Part shown: positions 24,726 to 32,813 of the stretch, in pieces
Layout of the letters: every line of letters begins with the position of its first letter
Numbering within the stretch: the first letter of the stretch is position 1
Source: an uncultured Bacteroidales bacterium
GTDB taxonomy: Bacteria; Bacteroidota; Bacteroidia; Bacteroidales; UBA11471
Reading direction: 5' to 3'
Length of the DNA stretch: 64,000 nucleotides
NCBI GenBank assembly: GCA_944325415.1
Contig: CALUZW010000006.1
Span: 62,001 to 126,000 of the forward strand
Notes under the pieces: model-generated
Told to the model about the DNA's origin: nothing
Databases searched by the model: none
The model's input: only the letters and a program-made list of their open reading frames with translations
Program-made: the position numbers and the translations under genes

Positions 24726-26603
24726 TTATCTTCCTAATAGCACTAATAGTATGTTGATGTCGCTGGGTGAGATGCCCGGTATGCGCGAGGCCTGGGCAAT
24801 GGTCTCGGGGTCGATTTTGGCCAGTTTCTGCCGGGCTTCGATAGAGATTTGCTGTATCGTGTGGTAGTCGAATTTTCCCTTGATGCGAATGTTTTCGAGC
24901 CGGGCTATCTTGTCGGCAATGAGTTTTTCGCGCTCGATATAGCCCTCGTATTTGATGCAAATCTCGGCGGCCTCCACGATTTCTTCGCGACGCGAGGGTA
25001 TGGTGTCGAGCAGATTTTTGAGGGCGGGAACCCACTGGGCGATGGTCTCGATGTCGAGTTGCGGACGCAAGACGAGGTCGATGAGTTTCATGCCCTGCTT
25101 CATGGGGGTGAGGCCGGCCTGTTCGAGGGCGGGGTTTACCTGGTTCATCTTCACGGAGTGTTCGCGGGCAAATTGTATCAGCCGGTCGCGGAACTCTTTC
25201 TTCTCGGTCAGTAGCCGGTAGCGTTCGCTGTCGGCCAGTCCCAGTTCGTAGCTCCGGGGGGTGAGCCGCATGTCGGCGTCGTCCTGGCGGAGCAGTATGC
25301 GGTATTCGGCACGGGAGGTGAACATGCGGTATGGCTCGTCGACCCCTTTGGTTACGAGGTCGTCGATGAGTACGCCTATGTAGGCTTCGTCGCGTCCCAG
25401 TACAAACTCGTTGCCGCCGTGGCAGCGCAGGTGGGCGTTGATACCGGCTATGAGCCCCTGGCCGGCGGCCTCTTCATATCCGGTCGTTCCGTTAATCTGT
25501 CCGGCGAAGAAGAGGTTGCGCACCGCTTTGGTTTCGAGGGTATGGGTGAGCTGGGTGGGGTCGAAGTAGTCGTATTCGATGGCATAGCCGGGCCGGTAGA
25601 TGCGAATGTCGCTGAAGGCCGGTATGGCTTGCAGGGCCCGCAACTGCACGTCGATGGGCAGCGACGAGGAGAAGCCGTTGAGGTAGAGTTCCTGGCTGGT
25701 CTCGCCTTCGGGTTCGAGAAAGAGCTGATGCTCGGTCTTATCGGGGAAGGTTACGATTTTGGTCTCGATGCTGGGGCAGTAGCGGGGCCCGATGCTCTTT
25801 ATCTGTCCGTTGTAGAGAGGCGAGTCGGGCAGTCCCTCGCGCAGGATTTCGTGTACCCGTTCGTTGGTGTAGGTAATCCAGCAGTTGCGTTGGGTGAGGG
25901 TGCGGTGTACGTTGTCGAGGTAGGAAAACTTGTGGAAGTCGTTTTCGCCCTCCTGGGTGGTCATCAGGTCGTAGTGTACGCTGCGACCGTCGATGCGCAC
26001 GGGAGTACCCGTCTTCATGCGTCCGGCGGTGAAGCCGCGCTCCACGAGTTGCTCGGTGAGTCCGTATGAGGCCGGTTCGGCCACGCGGCCGCCCCGCAGT
26101 TGCACGCGACCTATGTGCATGAGTCCGTTCATGAAGGTGCCGCAGGTGAGTACCACGGCTTTGGCCGTGAAGGTTACCTCCATGTTGGTTATAACCCCCG
26201 AAACGGCTCCTTCTTTGTTGAATATCAACTGTTTAACACTATCTTGCCATATCGACAGGTGCTCGGTGTTTTCGAGTATTTCGCGCCATACCTGGATAAA
26301 CTTCTGCCGGTCGCTCTGGGCGCGGGGGCTCCACATGGCGGGGCCTTTCGAGCGGTTGAGCATACGGAATTGCAGGGCGGTCTTGTCGGTAACGATACCC
26401 ATTTGTCCGCCGAGGGCGTCGATTTCGCGCACGATTTGGCCTTTGGCTATGCCGCCCACGGCGGGGTTGCAGCTCATTTGCGCAATCTTGTTCATGTCCA
26501 TCGTGATGAGCAGGGTTTCCGAGCCCAGCCGTGCGGCCGCTGCCGCCGCTTCGCAGCCGGCATGGCCGGCTCCCACCACAATGACGTCGTAGTTGAATTT
26601 CAT
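24726..26603 (-). CDS. mnmG: tRNA uridine-5-carboxymethylaminomethyl modification enzyme MnmG (GidA)
   Basis: A 625-residue FAD enzyme that acts with MnmE on the wobble uridine (position 34) of certain tRNAs. The N-terminal dinucleotide fold is Val-Val-Gly-Ala-Gly-His-Ala-Gly-Cys-Glu-Ala at 9-19. GidA signatures follow, including Cys-Asn-Pro-Ala-Val-Gly-Gly-Ile-Ala-Lys-Gly (about 46-56), Leu-Arg-Gly-Gly-Arg-Val-Ala-Glu-Pro-Ala, and Gly-Gln-Ile-Asn-Gly-Thr-Thr-Gly-Tyr-Glu-Glu-Ala-Ala. The C-terminal helical MnmE-binding part is complete. It starts just after ybeY (three-base gap). Confidence 0.98.
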   Translation of the reverse strand: MKFNYDVIVVGAGHAGCEAAAAAARLGSETLLITMDMNKIAQMSCNPAVGGIAKGQIVREIDALGGQMGIVTDKTALQFRMLNRSKGPAMWSPRAQSDRQKFIQVWREILENTEHLSIWQDSVKQLIFNKEGAVSGVITNMEVTFTAKAVVLTCGTFMNGLMHIGRVQLRGGRVAEPASYGLTEQLVERGFTAGRMKTGTPVRIDGRSVHYDLMTTQEGENDFHKFSYLDNVHRTLTQRNCWITYTNERVHEILREGLPDSPLYNGQIKSIGPRYCPSIETKIVTFPDKTEHQLFLEPEGETSQELYLNGFSSSLPIDVQLRALQAIPAFSDIRIYRPGYAIEYDYFDPTQLTHTLETKAVRNLFFAGQINGTTGYEEAAGQGLIAGINAHLRCHGGNEFVLGRDEAYIGVLIDDLVTKGVDEPYRMFTSRAEYRILLRQDDADMRLTPRSYELGLADSERYRLLTEKKEFRDRLIQFAREHSVKMNQVNPALEQAGLTPMKQGMKLIDLVLRPQLDIETIAQWVPALKNLLDTIPSRREEIVEAAEICIKYEGYIEREKLIADKIARLENIRIKGKFDYHTIQQISIEARQKLAKIDPETIAQASRIPGISPSDINILLVLLGR

Positions 26604-26606
26604 CGT

Positions 26607-27062
26607 CTATTTCCGTTGCAGTTGTTGTATCGTTGTTTTCAGGCTGTCGGGGAGGAGGGCCAGAGCCTCGTTTTCGTTCTGCGTCATGATTTCGCGTTCG
26701 CCGGGGCCTTTGTCGTTGATGCCGCAGAGGTGCAGCACGCCGTGTATGAGAATGCGGTAGAGCTCCTCGCCGTAGGTCGAGCCGAATGCCTGGGCGTTGC
26801 TCTGCACCGTGTCGAGGCTGATGAATATGTCGCCGCCGATGCGGTTGCCCTCGGTGTAGTCGAAGGTGATGACGTCGGTGTAGTAGTCGTGTTGCAGATA
26901 CTCTTTGTTGACGTCGAGAATCTTCTCGTCGGAGCAGAAGATATAGGCAATGTCGCCGCATTTCTTGTCGTAGCGTGCGGCAACGGTGCGTATCCATTCG
27001 TTGGTTTCGCGTTTGCGCAGGGCCGGGAGTTTCACATCTTCGGCGTAGTAGCTGATAGCCAT
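26607..27062 (-). CDS. ybeY: Endoribonuclease / rRNA maturation factor YbeY
   Basis: A 151-residue metalloprotein for 16S rRNA 3' maturation and ribosome quality control. The ATG at 27060-27062 is used; the long upstream open frame overlaps the SpmAB gene and is not real. The metal motif reads His107-Gly-Val-Leu-His111-Leu-Cys-Gly-Ile-Asn-Asp117: two of the three histidines of the family motif are kept and Asp occupies the third position. I believe this variant is common in Bacteroidota YbeY, but cannot check. A promoter element at 27090-27097 makes this the likely head of the ybeY-to-deoC operon. Confidence 0.94.
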   Translation of the reverse strand: MAISYYAEDVKLPALRKRETNEWIRTVAARYDKKCGDIAYIFCSDEKILDVNKEYLQHDYYTDVITFDYTEGNRIGGDIFISLDTVQSNAQAFGSTYGEELYRILIHGVLHLCGINDKGPGEREIMTQNENEALALLPDSLKTTIQQLQRK

Positions 27063-27089
27063 AGGTATTCGGTATTGTGTAAAAACGTA

Positions 27090-27097
27090 CAAAGGTA
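27090..27097 (-). promoter_or_regulatory. Promoter -7 element for ybeY and the downstream run
   Basis: TACCTTTG on the minus strand (perfect TAnnTTTG), 28 bases before the ybeY ATG and within the 118-base gap after the SpmAB gene. Confidence 0.6.
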
Positions 27098-27180
27098 ATG
27101 TTTTGTGCCGATAAATGGCTGTCTGGTGCCGAAAAAACGGCGGTCGGCATTGCGGCCCGACGGTGGGCGGCGTGTCATTT

Positions 27181-28413
27181 TCAGTGGAAGAAGAGGTACG
27201 ACACGGCGATGGCGGCCACGATACCGGCCAGGTCGGCGAGCAGGCCGTATCCGGCGGCATAGCGCGTGTTGCGTATGCCCACGCTGCCGAAGTAGACGGC
27301 GAGAATGTAGAAGGTCGTGTCGGTCGAGCCCTGTATGGTCGAGGCGACGCGTCCCACAAATGAGTCGGCACCGTAGGTGGCCATGGCATCGACCATCATG
27401 CCGCGGGCACCGCTGCCGCTGAGCGGTTTCATCAGGGCGGTGGGCAGGGCTCCCACGAAGTCGGAGTTGATGCCCAGTGCCTCTACGCCCCGGGTGATGC
27501 CGGCGATGAGGAAGTCCATGGCGCCCGAGGTGCGGAACACGGCAATGGCCACCAGTATGGCCACCAGGTAGGGTATGATGGTGACGGCGGTCTTGAAACC
27601 CTCTTTGGCTCCTTCGATAAAGGCGTCGTAGACGTTTATCTTTTTGCGTATGCCGGCCACCAGAAATCCGGTGATGATGGTAAACAGCAGGCAGTTGGCA
27701 CCGAAGCCCGAGTAGAGCGACACCTTCTCGGGCGGCAGTTGTGAAAAGAAGTAGAGCAGGCCGCCGATGAGCAGGGTGATGCCGCCGATGGTGCCGAGTA
27801 TTACCCGGTCGAGCAGGTTGATGTGCTGTTTCAGACACACGGCGATGAGCCCCACCAGCGTCGAGCAGTAGGTGGCGATGAGTATGGGCAGGAAGATGTC
27901 GGAGGGGTTGGCGGCTCCCATCTGGGCGCGGTACACCATCACGCCCAGAGGCACGATGGTGAGCCCTGTGGTGTTGAGCACCAGAAACATGATCATGGGG
28001 TTGCTGGCCGTCTCCTTCTGCGCATTTGTCGCCTGCATCTCTTTCATGGCTTTCAGTCCCAGAGGGGTGGCGGCGTTGTCGAGGCCCAGCATGTTGGCCG
28101 AGATGTTCATGAATATCGAGCCGAAGGCCGGGTGGTTGCGGGGCAGGTCGGGAAAGAGCCGGGTGAAGAGCGGGCTTATCCACCGCGAGAAGGTGGCGAT
28201 GACGCCGCCCCGTTCGCCGATTTTCATCAGTCCCAGCCACAGCGACAGCACCCCGGTGAGTCCGAGGGAGATTTCAAAGGCACTCTTGGCCGAGGTGAAT
28301 GTCGAGTTCATGATTTCGCTCCAAATGTCGAGGTTGCCGTAGAAGAGGCTCTGTGCCACGGCCACGACAAATGCCGTGAGAAAGAAGAATATCCAGATGT
28401 AGTTGAGAACCAT
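27181..28413 (-). CDS. SpmA-SpmB fused nucleoside-recognition (Gate) domain membrane protein
   Basis: A 410-residue inner-membrane protein with about ten hydrophobic segments and two related halves: the first carries Asn-Ala-Ala-Thr-Pro-Leu-Gly-Leu-Lys-Ala-Met and Asn-Thr-Thr-Gly-Leu-Thr, the second Pro-Leu-Ser-Gly-Ser-Gly-Ala-Arg-Gly. These match SpmA and SpmB, the spore maturation proteins of Bacillus, here joined in one chain as is usual in Bacteroidota. The organism group does not sporulate, so the role is something else, probably transport across the inner membrane; the substrate is unknown. It has its own promoter element and is divergent from the hydroxyacid dehydrogenase gene. Confidence 0.92.
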   Translation of the reverse strand: MVLNYIWIFFFLTAFVVAVAQSLFYGNLDIWSEIMNSTFTSAKSAFEISLGLTGVLSLWLGLMKIGERGGVIATFSRWISPLFTRLFPDLPRNHPAFGSIFMNISANMLGLDNAATPLGLKAMKEMQATNAQKETASNPMIMFLVLNTTGLTIVPLGVMVYRAQMGAANPSDIFLPILIATYCSTLVGLIAVCLKQHINLLDRVILGTIGGITLLIGGLLYFFSQLPPEKVSLYSGFGANCLLFTIITGFLVAGIRKKINVYDAFIEGAKEGFKTAVTIIPYLVAILVAIAVFRTSGAMDFLIAGITRGVEALGINSDFVGALPTALMKPLSGSGARGMMVDAMATYGADSFVGRVASTIQGSTDTTFYILAVYFGSVGIRNTRYAAGYGLLADLAGIVAAIAVSYLFFH

Positions 28414-28442
28414 GACTCGATGATTTTTTTCGGTAGTTTCTG

Positions 28443-28450
28443 CAAAAATA
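28443..28450 (-). promoter_or_regulatory. Promoter -7 element for the SpmAB-type gene
   Basis: TATTTTTG on the minus strand, a perfect TAnnTTTG, 30 bases before the ATG. Confidence 0.55.
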
Positions 28451-28584
28451 GATTTTTTACCCGATTGTCCGAAAGAAAACGGCTAAAACCTTGTGGCCTG
28501 TCAAAAGGTTAGCCGCTCTTCTTCCCGCGACGGCCGAATGTCGGTAAAAAAACAGACCGCCTTTCATCGGGAATAAAAAATCGC

Positions 28585-28592
28585 TATTTTTG
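28585..28592 (+). promoter_or_regulatory. Promoter -7 element for the D-2-hydroxyacid dehydrogenase gene
   Basis: TATTTTTG, a perfect TAnnTTTG, 18 bases before the ATG at 28610. An in-frame GTG at 28592 overlaps this box and so is an unlikely start. The 5' leader would be very short. Confidence 0.6.
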
Positions 28593-28609
28593 TGCCAAAA
28601 TTCAAGACA

Positions 28610-29578
28610 ATGGAAAAGAAAAAAGTACTGGTTACTTACAATATGTGGCGCGACGGCTATGCCGAACTCATGCAGAAGTACGACGTAACGTTCCCGCCCG
28701 AAGGGGTAGAGTCGTTCACCTACGACGAGGTGTTGCGGGTGATTGCCGACTACGATGCCTTGCAGTCGATGTACAACTTCCCCGTCGACCGGCAGCTCAT
28801 GGATGCGGCCCCGAGACTGAAAATCGTCTCGAACTATGCCGTCGGCTACGACAATATCGACATACCCTATGCCACCCTCAAAGGCATACAGGTTACCAAC
28901 ACGCCCGACCCCGTGACCGAGCCCACCGCCGACCAGGCCATGGGGCTTCTCCTGGCTGCCAGCCGGCGCATCTCCGAGCTCGACCGCCGCTTGCGTATTC
29001 CCGGCTCGGTGAAGGTGGAGCTGCTGGCCAACCTGGGCCATTCGCTCTACGGTGCCACCCTGGGTATTGTGGGTATGGGCCGCATAGGCCGGGCGCTGGC
29101 TCGCCGTGCCCGGGCGGCCGGCATGAAGATTGTCTATCACAACCGTCACCGCCTTACTCCCGAAGTGGAGCAGCAGTATGAGGCCGTCTATCTCTCTCTC
29201 GACCAGCTGTTGCGCACGGCCGATGTTGTCTCGCTCAATGCACCCCACAACACCGATACCTATCATCTCATCGATGCCGAGGCGCTGCGTAAGATGAAAC
29301 CCACCGCCATTCTCATCAACACGGCGCGCGGGCCCCTTGTCGACGAGCAGGCACTGGCCGAGGCGTTGCGCACCGGGGTGATATGGGCCGCCGGCCTTGA
29401 TGTCTTTGAGCATGGCAACTATCCCATTCCCGAACTTACCTGCCTCGACAATGTGGTGATGACGCCACATACCGGTACGCAGACCGTCGAGATACGCCAC
29501 GAAATGGCAGCGCATGTCTCGCGCAACATTATCAACTTTTTCGAGGGTGGCCCCATCGACAAGGTCAATCTCATATAA
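28610..29578 (+). CDS. D-isomer-specific 2-hydroxyacid dehydrogenase (glycerate/hydroxypyruvate-type)
   Basis: A 322-residue NAD(P)-dependent oxidoreductase of the D-2-hydroxyacid family. The cofactor motif Gly-Met-Gly-Arg-Ile-Gly is at 155-160, and the catalytic triad is Arg240 (Asn-Thr-Ala-Arg-Gly), Glu267 and His287 (Thr-Pro-His-Thr-Gly). Arg-Ala-Arg-Ala-Ala after the loop, with Asn-Arg-His near 178-180 where NAD-specific forms have Asp, could favour NADPH; this is inference. The substrate may be hydroxypyruvate/glyoxylate or a related acid. It lies 12 bases before the AlkD-type gene on the same strand. Confidence 0.92.
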   Translation: MEKKKVLVTYNMWRDGYAELMQKYDVTFPPEGVESFTYDEVLRVIADYDALQSMYNFPVDRQLMDAAPRLKIVSNYAVGYDNIDIPYATLKGIQVTNTPDPVTEPTADQAMGLLLAASRRISELDRRLRIPGSVKVELLANLGHSLYGATLGIVGMGRIGRALARRARAAGMKIVYHNRHRLTPEVEQQYEAVYLSLDQLLRTADVVSLNAPHNTDTYHLIDAEALRKMKPTAILINTARGPLVDEQALAEALRTGVIWAAGLDVFEHGNYPIPELTCLDNVVMTPHTGTQTVEIRHEMAAHVSRNIINFFEGGPIDKVNLI

Positions 29579-29590
29579 TGTTTTTCTCCG

Positions 29591-30322
29591 ATGGATACGC
29601 AGCAATACAGCCTCTCGCCGGCAGCTGCCCGGGCGCGTGAGGCGCTCTTTGCCCAGGCTTCGGCCGATTATGCCGTGACGGCCGCCCGCTTTTTCAAGAC
29701 CGGCCGGGGCGACTATGGCGAGGGCGACCGTTTTATCGGTGTGCGGGTACCCGACGTGCGCAAGACGGCCAGGCAATTCTTTCGGGAGCTGACACCCTCC
29801 GAGGTGTTGCCGCTGCTGGCCGACCCTGTGCATGAGTGCCGTCTGCTGGCGCTGATTCTGTGGACACAGCAGTTTGCCCGGGGCGACGAGGCGTGCCGTG
29901 AGGAGATTGTCGCGCACTATCTGGCCCACACCGACGGTATCAACAACTGGGACCTGGTCGACCTGTCGGCCTATGAAATCGTAGGCAACTTTCTGCTCTC
30001 GCGCGACCGTTCGCTGCTCGACCGCCTGGCCGGCAGCACTTCGCTGTGGGAACAGCGCATTGCCATCGTCTCGACGTGGGCCTTTATCCGCCGCGGTGAG
30101 TTCGACGATACCCTGCGGCTGGCCGACCGCCTGCTTACTCACCCGCACGACCTCATACACAAGGCTGTGGGCTGGATGCTCCGCGAGGTGGGCAAGCGCG
30201 ATAAAAAGCGGTTGGAGTCTTTCCTGGAAAGCCGTTGTCGGCGCATGCCACGCACCATGTTGCGCTACGCCGTGGAGCGTTTCTCGCCCGACGAACGGGC
30301 CCGTTATATGCGGCGCGACTGA
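29591..30322 (+). CDS. AlkD-type DNA alkylation repair protein
   Basis: A 243-residue all-helical protein resembling the AlkD HEAT-like-repeat DNA glycosylases, which remove alkylated bases such as 3-methyladenine without base flipping. Support comes from the conserved Val-Arg-Val-Pro-Asp-Val-Arg stretch near 49-55, Asn-Asn-Trp-Asp-Leu-Val-Asp near 117-123 (holding the catalytic Asp), and the C-terminal His-Lys-Ala-Val-Gly-Trp-Met-Leu-Arg-Glu-Val-Gly motif. Length is typical. It is probably cotranscribed with the hydroxyacid dehydrogenase, with no obvious functional link. Confidence 0.92.
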   Translation: MDTQQYSLSPAAARAREALFAQASADYAVTAARFFKTGRGDYGEGDRFIGVRVPDVRKTARQFFRELTPSEVLPLLADPVHECRLLALILWTQQFARGDEACREEIVAHYLAHTDGINNWDLVDLSAYEIVGNFLLSRDRSLLDRLAGSTSLWEQRIAIVSTWAFIRRGEFDDTLRLADRLLTHPHDLIHKAVGWMLREVGKRDKKRLESFLESRCRRMPRTMLRYAVERFSPDERARYMRRD

Positions 30323-30532
30323 GCGGCTTTTCCGCCCGCCCGGCAGCTCTCCCAATGATAGTTTGTGAGTTTTTCCCAGTCTTATTATCCACCCTTTCCA
30401 AGGCTCTTTTTCTCTGTTTTTCCCATTTTTTCTTTGCCTGCCTCTCGGCAGGTGGCCGTTTCAACGCCCTTTCTCCTGTGGGTGTGGGGCATCGCATGCA
30501 GACCTGTCTCGGCCCGTTCCGTTTTCAATGGT

Positions 30533-31282
30533 TCAGACCTGCCGGCCCAGCAGGCGGGTGGTGTAGTAGCGCACGGCAAACCACAGGTGCAGCAGCACGA
30601 CCGGCACGCGGCCGTAGTATTTCACCATGATGCGATAGCGCTCTTTGAGCGAGGCCTTGTGGTTGCGGGTGGTTACCCCTTCGTTGAGGTAGTCGATGAG
30701 GGTGAGGTGGGTGTTGGCGACGGTGTGGGCGCTTTTCAGGCAGCGGATACACCAGTCGAAGTCGGCCGAGAAACGGTAGGTCAGGTCGTAGAGCGGAGCC
30801 AGTTGCCGGCGCACGATAAAGGCCTGGTGGCACACCAGCATGCCCATGCGGAAACTTTTCCACGTAAGTTTTTCGGGAGCTTTGAGCCTTCTCATGGAGA
30901 CGAAGCGACGCTCGCTGTCGACGATGGCCGTCTCGCCGTAGATGATGTCGGGACGGTTTTTTCCGATGAAATCGGCTATTTTCTGCAAGGTGTCGGGCTC
31001 ATGGAGGCTGTCGCCCGCATTGAGGAAGATGAGATAGTCGCCGTGGGCGGCGGCGATGCCTTTGTTCATGGCGTCGTAGAGCCCGTTGTCGGGTTCGCTC
31101 ACGATGTGCGACACGCAGGGGTATTGCCGGGCTATCTCTACCGTCGCATCGCGGGAGGCTCCGTCGATGAGAAGGTATTCATACTCCTTGCAGGATTGTG
31201 CGGCGACCGATTCGAGGGTGGGTCTCACCGTCGAGGCGGCATTGAAGGTAATCGTAATAATCGAGAAAAGCGGTGTTTTCAT
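30533..31282 (-). CDS. Family 2 glycosyltransferase
   Basis: A 249-residue GT-A fold sugar transferase for an envelope glycan. The ATG at 31280-31282 starts Met-Lys-Thr-Pro-Leu-Phe-Ser-Ile-Ile-Thr; the upstream open frame lies over the flippase gene. GT2 marks are Ile-Thr-Phe-Asn-Ala (about 9-13), Asp-Gly-Ala-Ser-Arg-Asp near 38-43, and Leu-Asn-Ala-Gly-Asp near 90, where the metal-binding DxD would lie. It resembles WcaA/WcaE-like enzymes that use short GT2 domains. It begins four bases after the flippase stop, so the two are one unit. Donor and acceptor unknown. Confidence 0.92.
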   Translation of the reverse strand: MKTPLFSIITITFNAASTVRPTLESVAAQSCKEYEYLLIDGASRDATVEIARQYPCVSHIVSEPDNGLYDAMNKGIAAAHGDYLIFLNAGDSLHEPDTLQKIADFIGKNRPDIIYGETAIVDSERRFVSMRRLKAPEKLTWKSFRMGMLVCHQAFIVRRQLAPLYDLTYRFSADFDWCIRCLKSAHTVANTHLTLIDYLNEGVTTRNHKASLKERYRIMVKYYGRVPVVLLHLWFAVRYYTTRLLGRQV

Positions 31283-31286
31283 GCTT

Positions 31287-32756
31287 TTAGGGTTGAGGGG
31301 TGTTGCGGGAATCTCTCGACAGGCGGCGTTCGTCTTTCCACCTGAAAAACTCTTTCCATATCTCGACGCGGGCCAGGTATGTGCCCAGCAGATAGAAGAC
31401 GACAAAAGCGGCCAGCGGCACGACAAGGCGCAGCGTCAGCGTGGGGCAGCAGCCGTAGACCCCCCAGGCTGCCACGCCTGCGGCAGCCGAAAGCAGCAGG
31501 CACGGTGTGATGTCGCGCACGAAGCGTGCGGCACGGTAGGAGGTAAACGCCTGTCCCAGCAGCATCGAGGCCAGCAGGGAGGCCAGCGTGTAGGCCACCC
31601 ACAGCCAGATGAGGGCGATGATGCCCTGCCCGAAGCAGAAGAATATGCCGGCCGTGAGAAGTATTTTCTTCACGATTTCGGTTTTCAGGTTGATGTCGGA
31701 GCGGCCTATCGTGTTGAACAGGTCGTAGTAGAGAATGATGAAGGGCGAGAAGGCGCCGGCGATACACAACCGTTGCAGGTAGGGAATGGAGGCGGCCCAC
31801 TTCTCCGAGAGCAGCACCAGTACGAGGGGCTCGGCAATGACGATGAAGAGGGTCATGACCGGGAAGATGAAGAACGAAATCGTTCTGATGTATTTGCCGA
31901 AGATGCGTATCATGCGGTCGGGTTCGTCGTTGATGGTCGATAGCACCGGGAATGCCACGCTGCGGAATATGGTGGCCACCAGCGATGAAGGTATCTCCTG
32001 GAAGCGGTGAGCCTGGGTGTAGAAGCCTACCGATGCCGTGCTGTACCCCTTGCCGATGAGCATGGGGTAGAGGTTGTTGTAGATGGCGTTGAGTACGCCG
32101 GTACCGATGAGGTGGCTGCTGTAAGAGAGAAATTCGCGTATCGACCGGAGGCTGAAACAGGCCCGGGGACGCCAGTGCCCGTAGGCCCACAGCAGTACGG
32201 TGCGGAGCAGGGCAATGAGCAGTTGCTGCACGACCAGTGCCCACACGCCGCCTCCCTGCCAGGCGTATGCGATGGCGGCTGTCGAGCCCAGCAGTATGGC
32301 GACGATGTTGATGCGGGCCAGGTGGGTGAAGGCGATGTGCTTGGTGAGCCGCACCTGCTGTATGAGAGAGAATCCCTGGAAGAGTATCGACAGGAACAGT
32401 ACGCGGGCCACGGGGGTGAGACCGGGTATCTCGAAGAAGTCGGCAATGAGCGGGGCCGCCGCGAAGAGTATGAGGTAAAAGAGCAGGCTGATGCCGAGGT
32501 TGAAGTAGAATATTGTGCTGTAATCGGTCTCAGTGGCGTTTTTTTTGCGAATAAGGGCCGATCCGAAGCCGCTGTCGACCAGAATACCCGAGAGGGTGAT
32601 AAAGAGCGTGAGAACGCCTATTTGGCCGTAATCTTCGGGCGAGAGAAGATTGGCGAGTATGATACCCGATACAAAATAGAGAAGCTGCTGCCCGCATTTG
32701 TCGACAAAACTCCAAACAAGGGCGTTGAGGGTTCTTTTTTTGAGGGAATCGGGCAT
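31287..32756 (-). CDS. Wzx-type polysaccharide flippase (MATE/MVF superfamily)
   Basis: A 489-residue membrane protein with about 12-14 hydrophobic segments and an N-terminal Leu-Lys-Lys-Arg-Thr-Leu-Asn-Ala-Leu-Val-Trp-Ser, resembling WzxC/lipopolysaccharide flippases that move lipid-linked oligosaccharides across the inner membrane. The ATG at 32754-32756 is preferred over an in-frame GTG at 32777, which falls inside the metG terminator. It is translationally close to a single GT2 gene but there is no polymerase, initiating transferase or nucleotide-sugar gene nearby, so it is an isolated export pair or a remnant of a larger locus. Confidence 0.93.
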   Translation of the reverse strand: MPDSLKKRTLNALVWSFVDKCGQQLLYFVSGIILANLLSPEDYGQIGVLTLFITLSGILVDSGFGSALIRKKNATETDYSTIFYFNLGISLLFYLILFAAAPLIADFFEIPGLTPVARVLFLSILFQGFSLIQQVRLTKHIAFTHLARINIVAILLGSTAAIAYAWQGGGVWALVVQQLLIALLRTVLLWAYGHWRPRACFSLRSIREFLSYSSHLIGTGVLNAIYNNLYPMLIGKGYSTASVGFYTQAHRFQEIPSSLVATIFRSVAFPVLSTINDEPDRMIRIFGKYIRTISFFIFPVMTLFIVIAEPLVLVLLSEKWAASIPYLQRLCIAGAFSPFIILYYDLFNTIGRSDINLKTEIVKKILLTAGIFFCFGQGIIALIWLWVAYTLASLLASMLLGQAFTSYRAARFVRDITPCLLLSAAAGVAAWGVYGCCPTLTLRLVVPLAAFVVFYLLGTYLARVEIWKEFFRWKDERRLSRDSRNTPQP

Positions 32757-32766
32757 GGGAGTCGGG

Positions 32767-32800
32767 AAAAAATCCACCCCGGCGGTGAGGTCGGGGTGGA
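32767..32800 (-). terminator. Rho-independent terminator of metG
   Basis: On the minus strand an 8-bp stem (TCCACCCC with GGGGTGGA) is followed by a T-run, 13 bases past the metG stop. It overlaps the region just upstream of the flippase ATG, so metG and flippase are probably separate transcripts. Confidence 0.7.
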
Positions 32801-32813
32801 GTATTGGAGAGAA

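Noticed and set aside
27181..28413. Evidence for sporulation from the SpmA/SpmB homologue
   Set aside because: Fused SpmAB proteins are widespread in non-spore-forming Bacteroidota; no other sporulation gene is in the window.
30323..30532. Possible terminator hairpin (CCTGCC/GGCAGG near 30438-30453) between AlkD-type and GT2 genes
   Set aside because: The stem is only six base pairs and no T-run follows on either strand.
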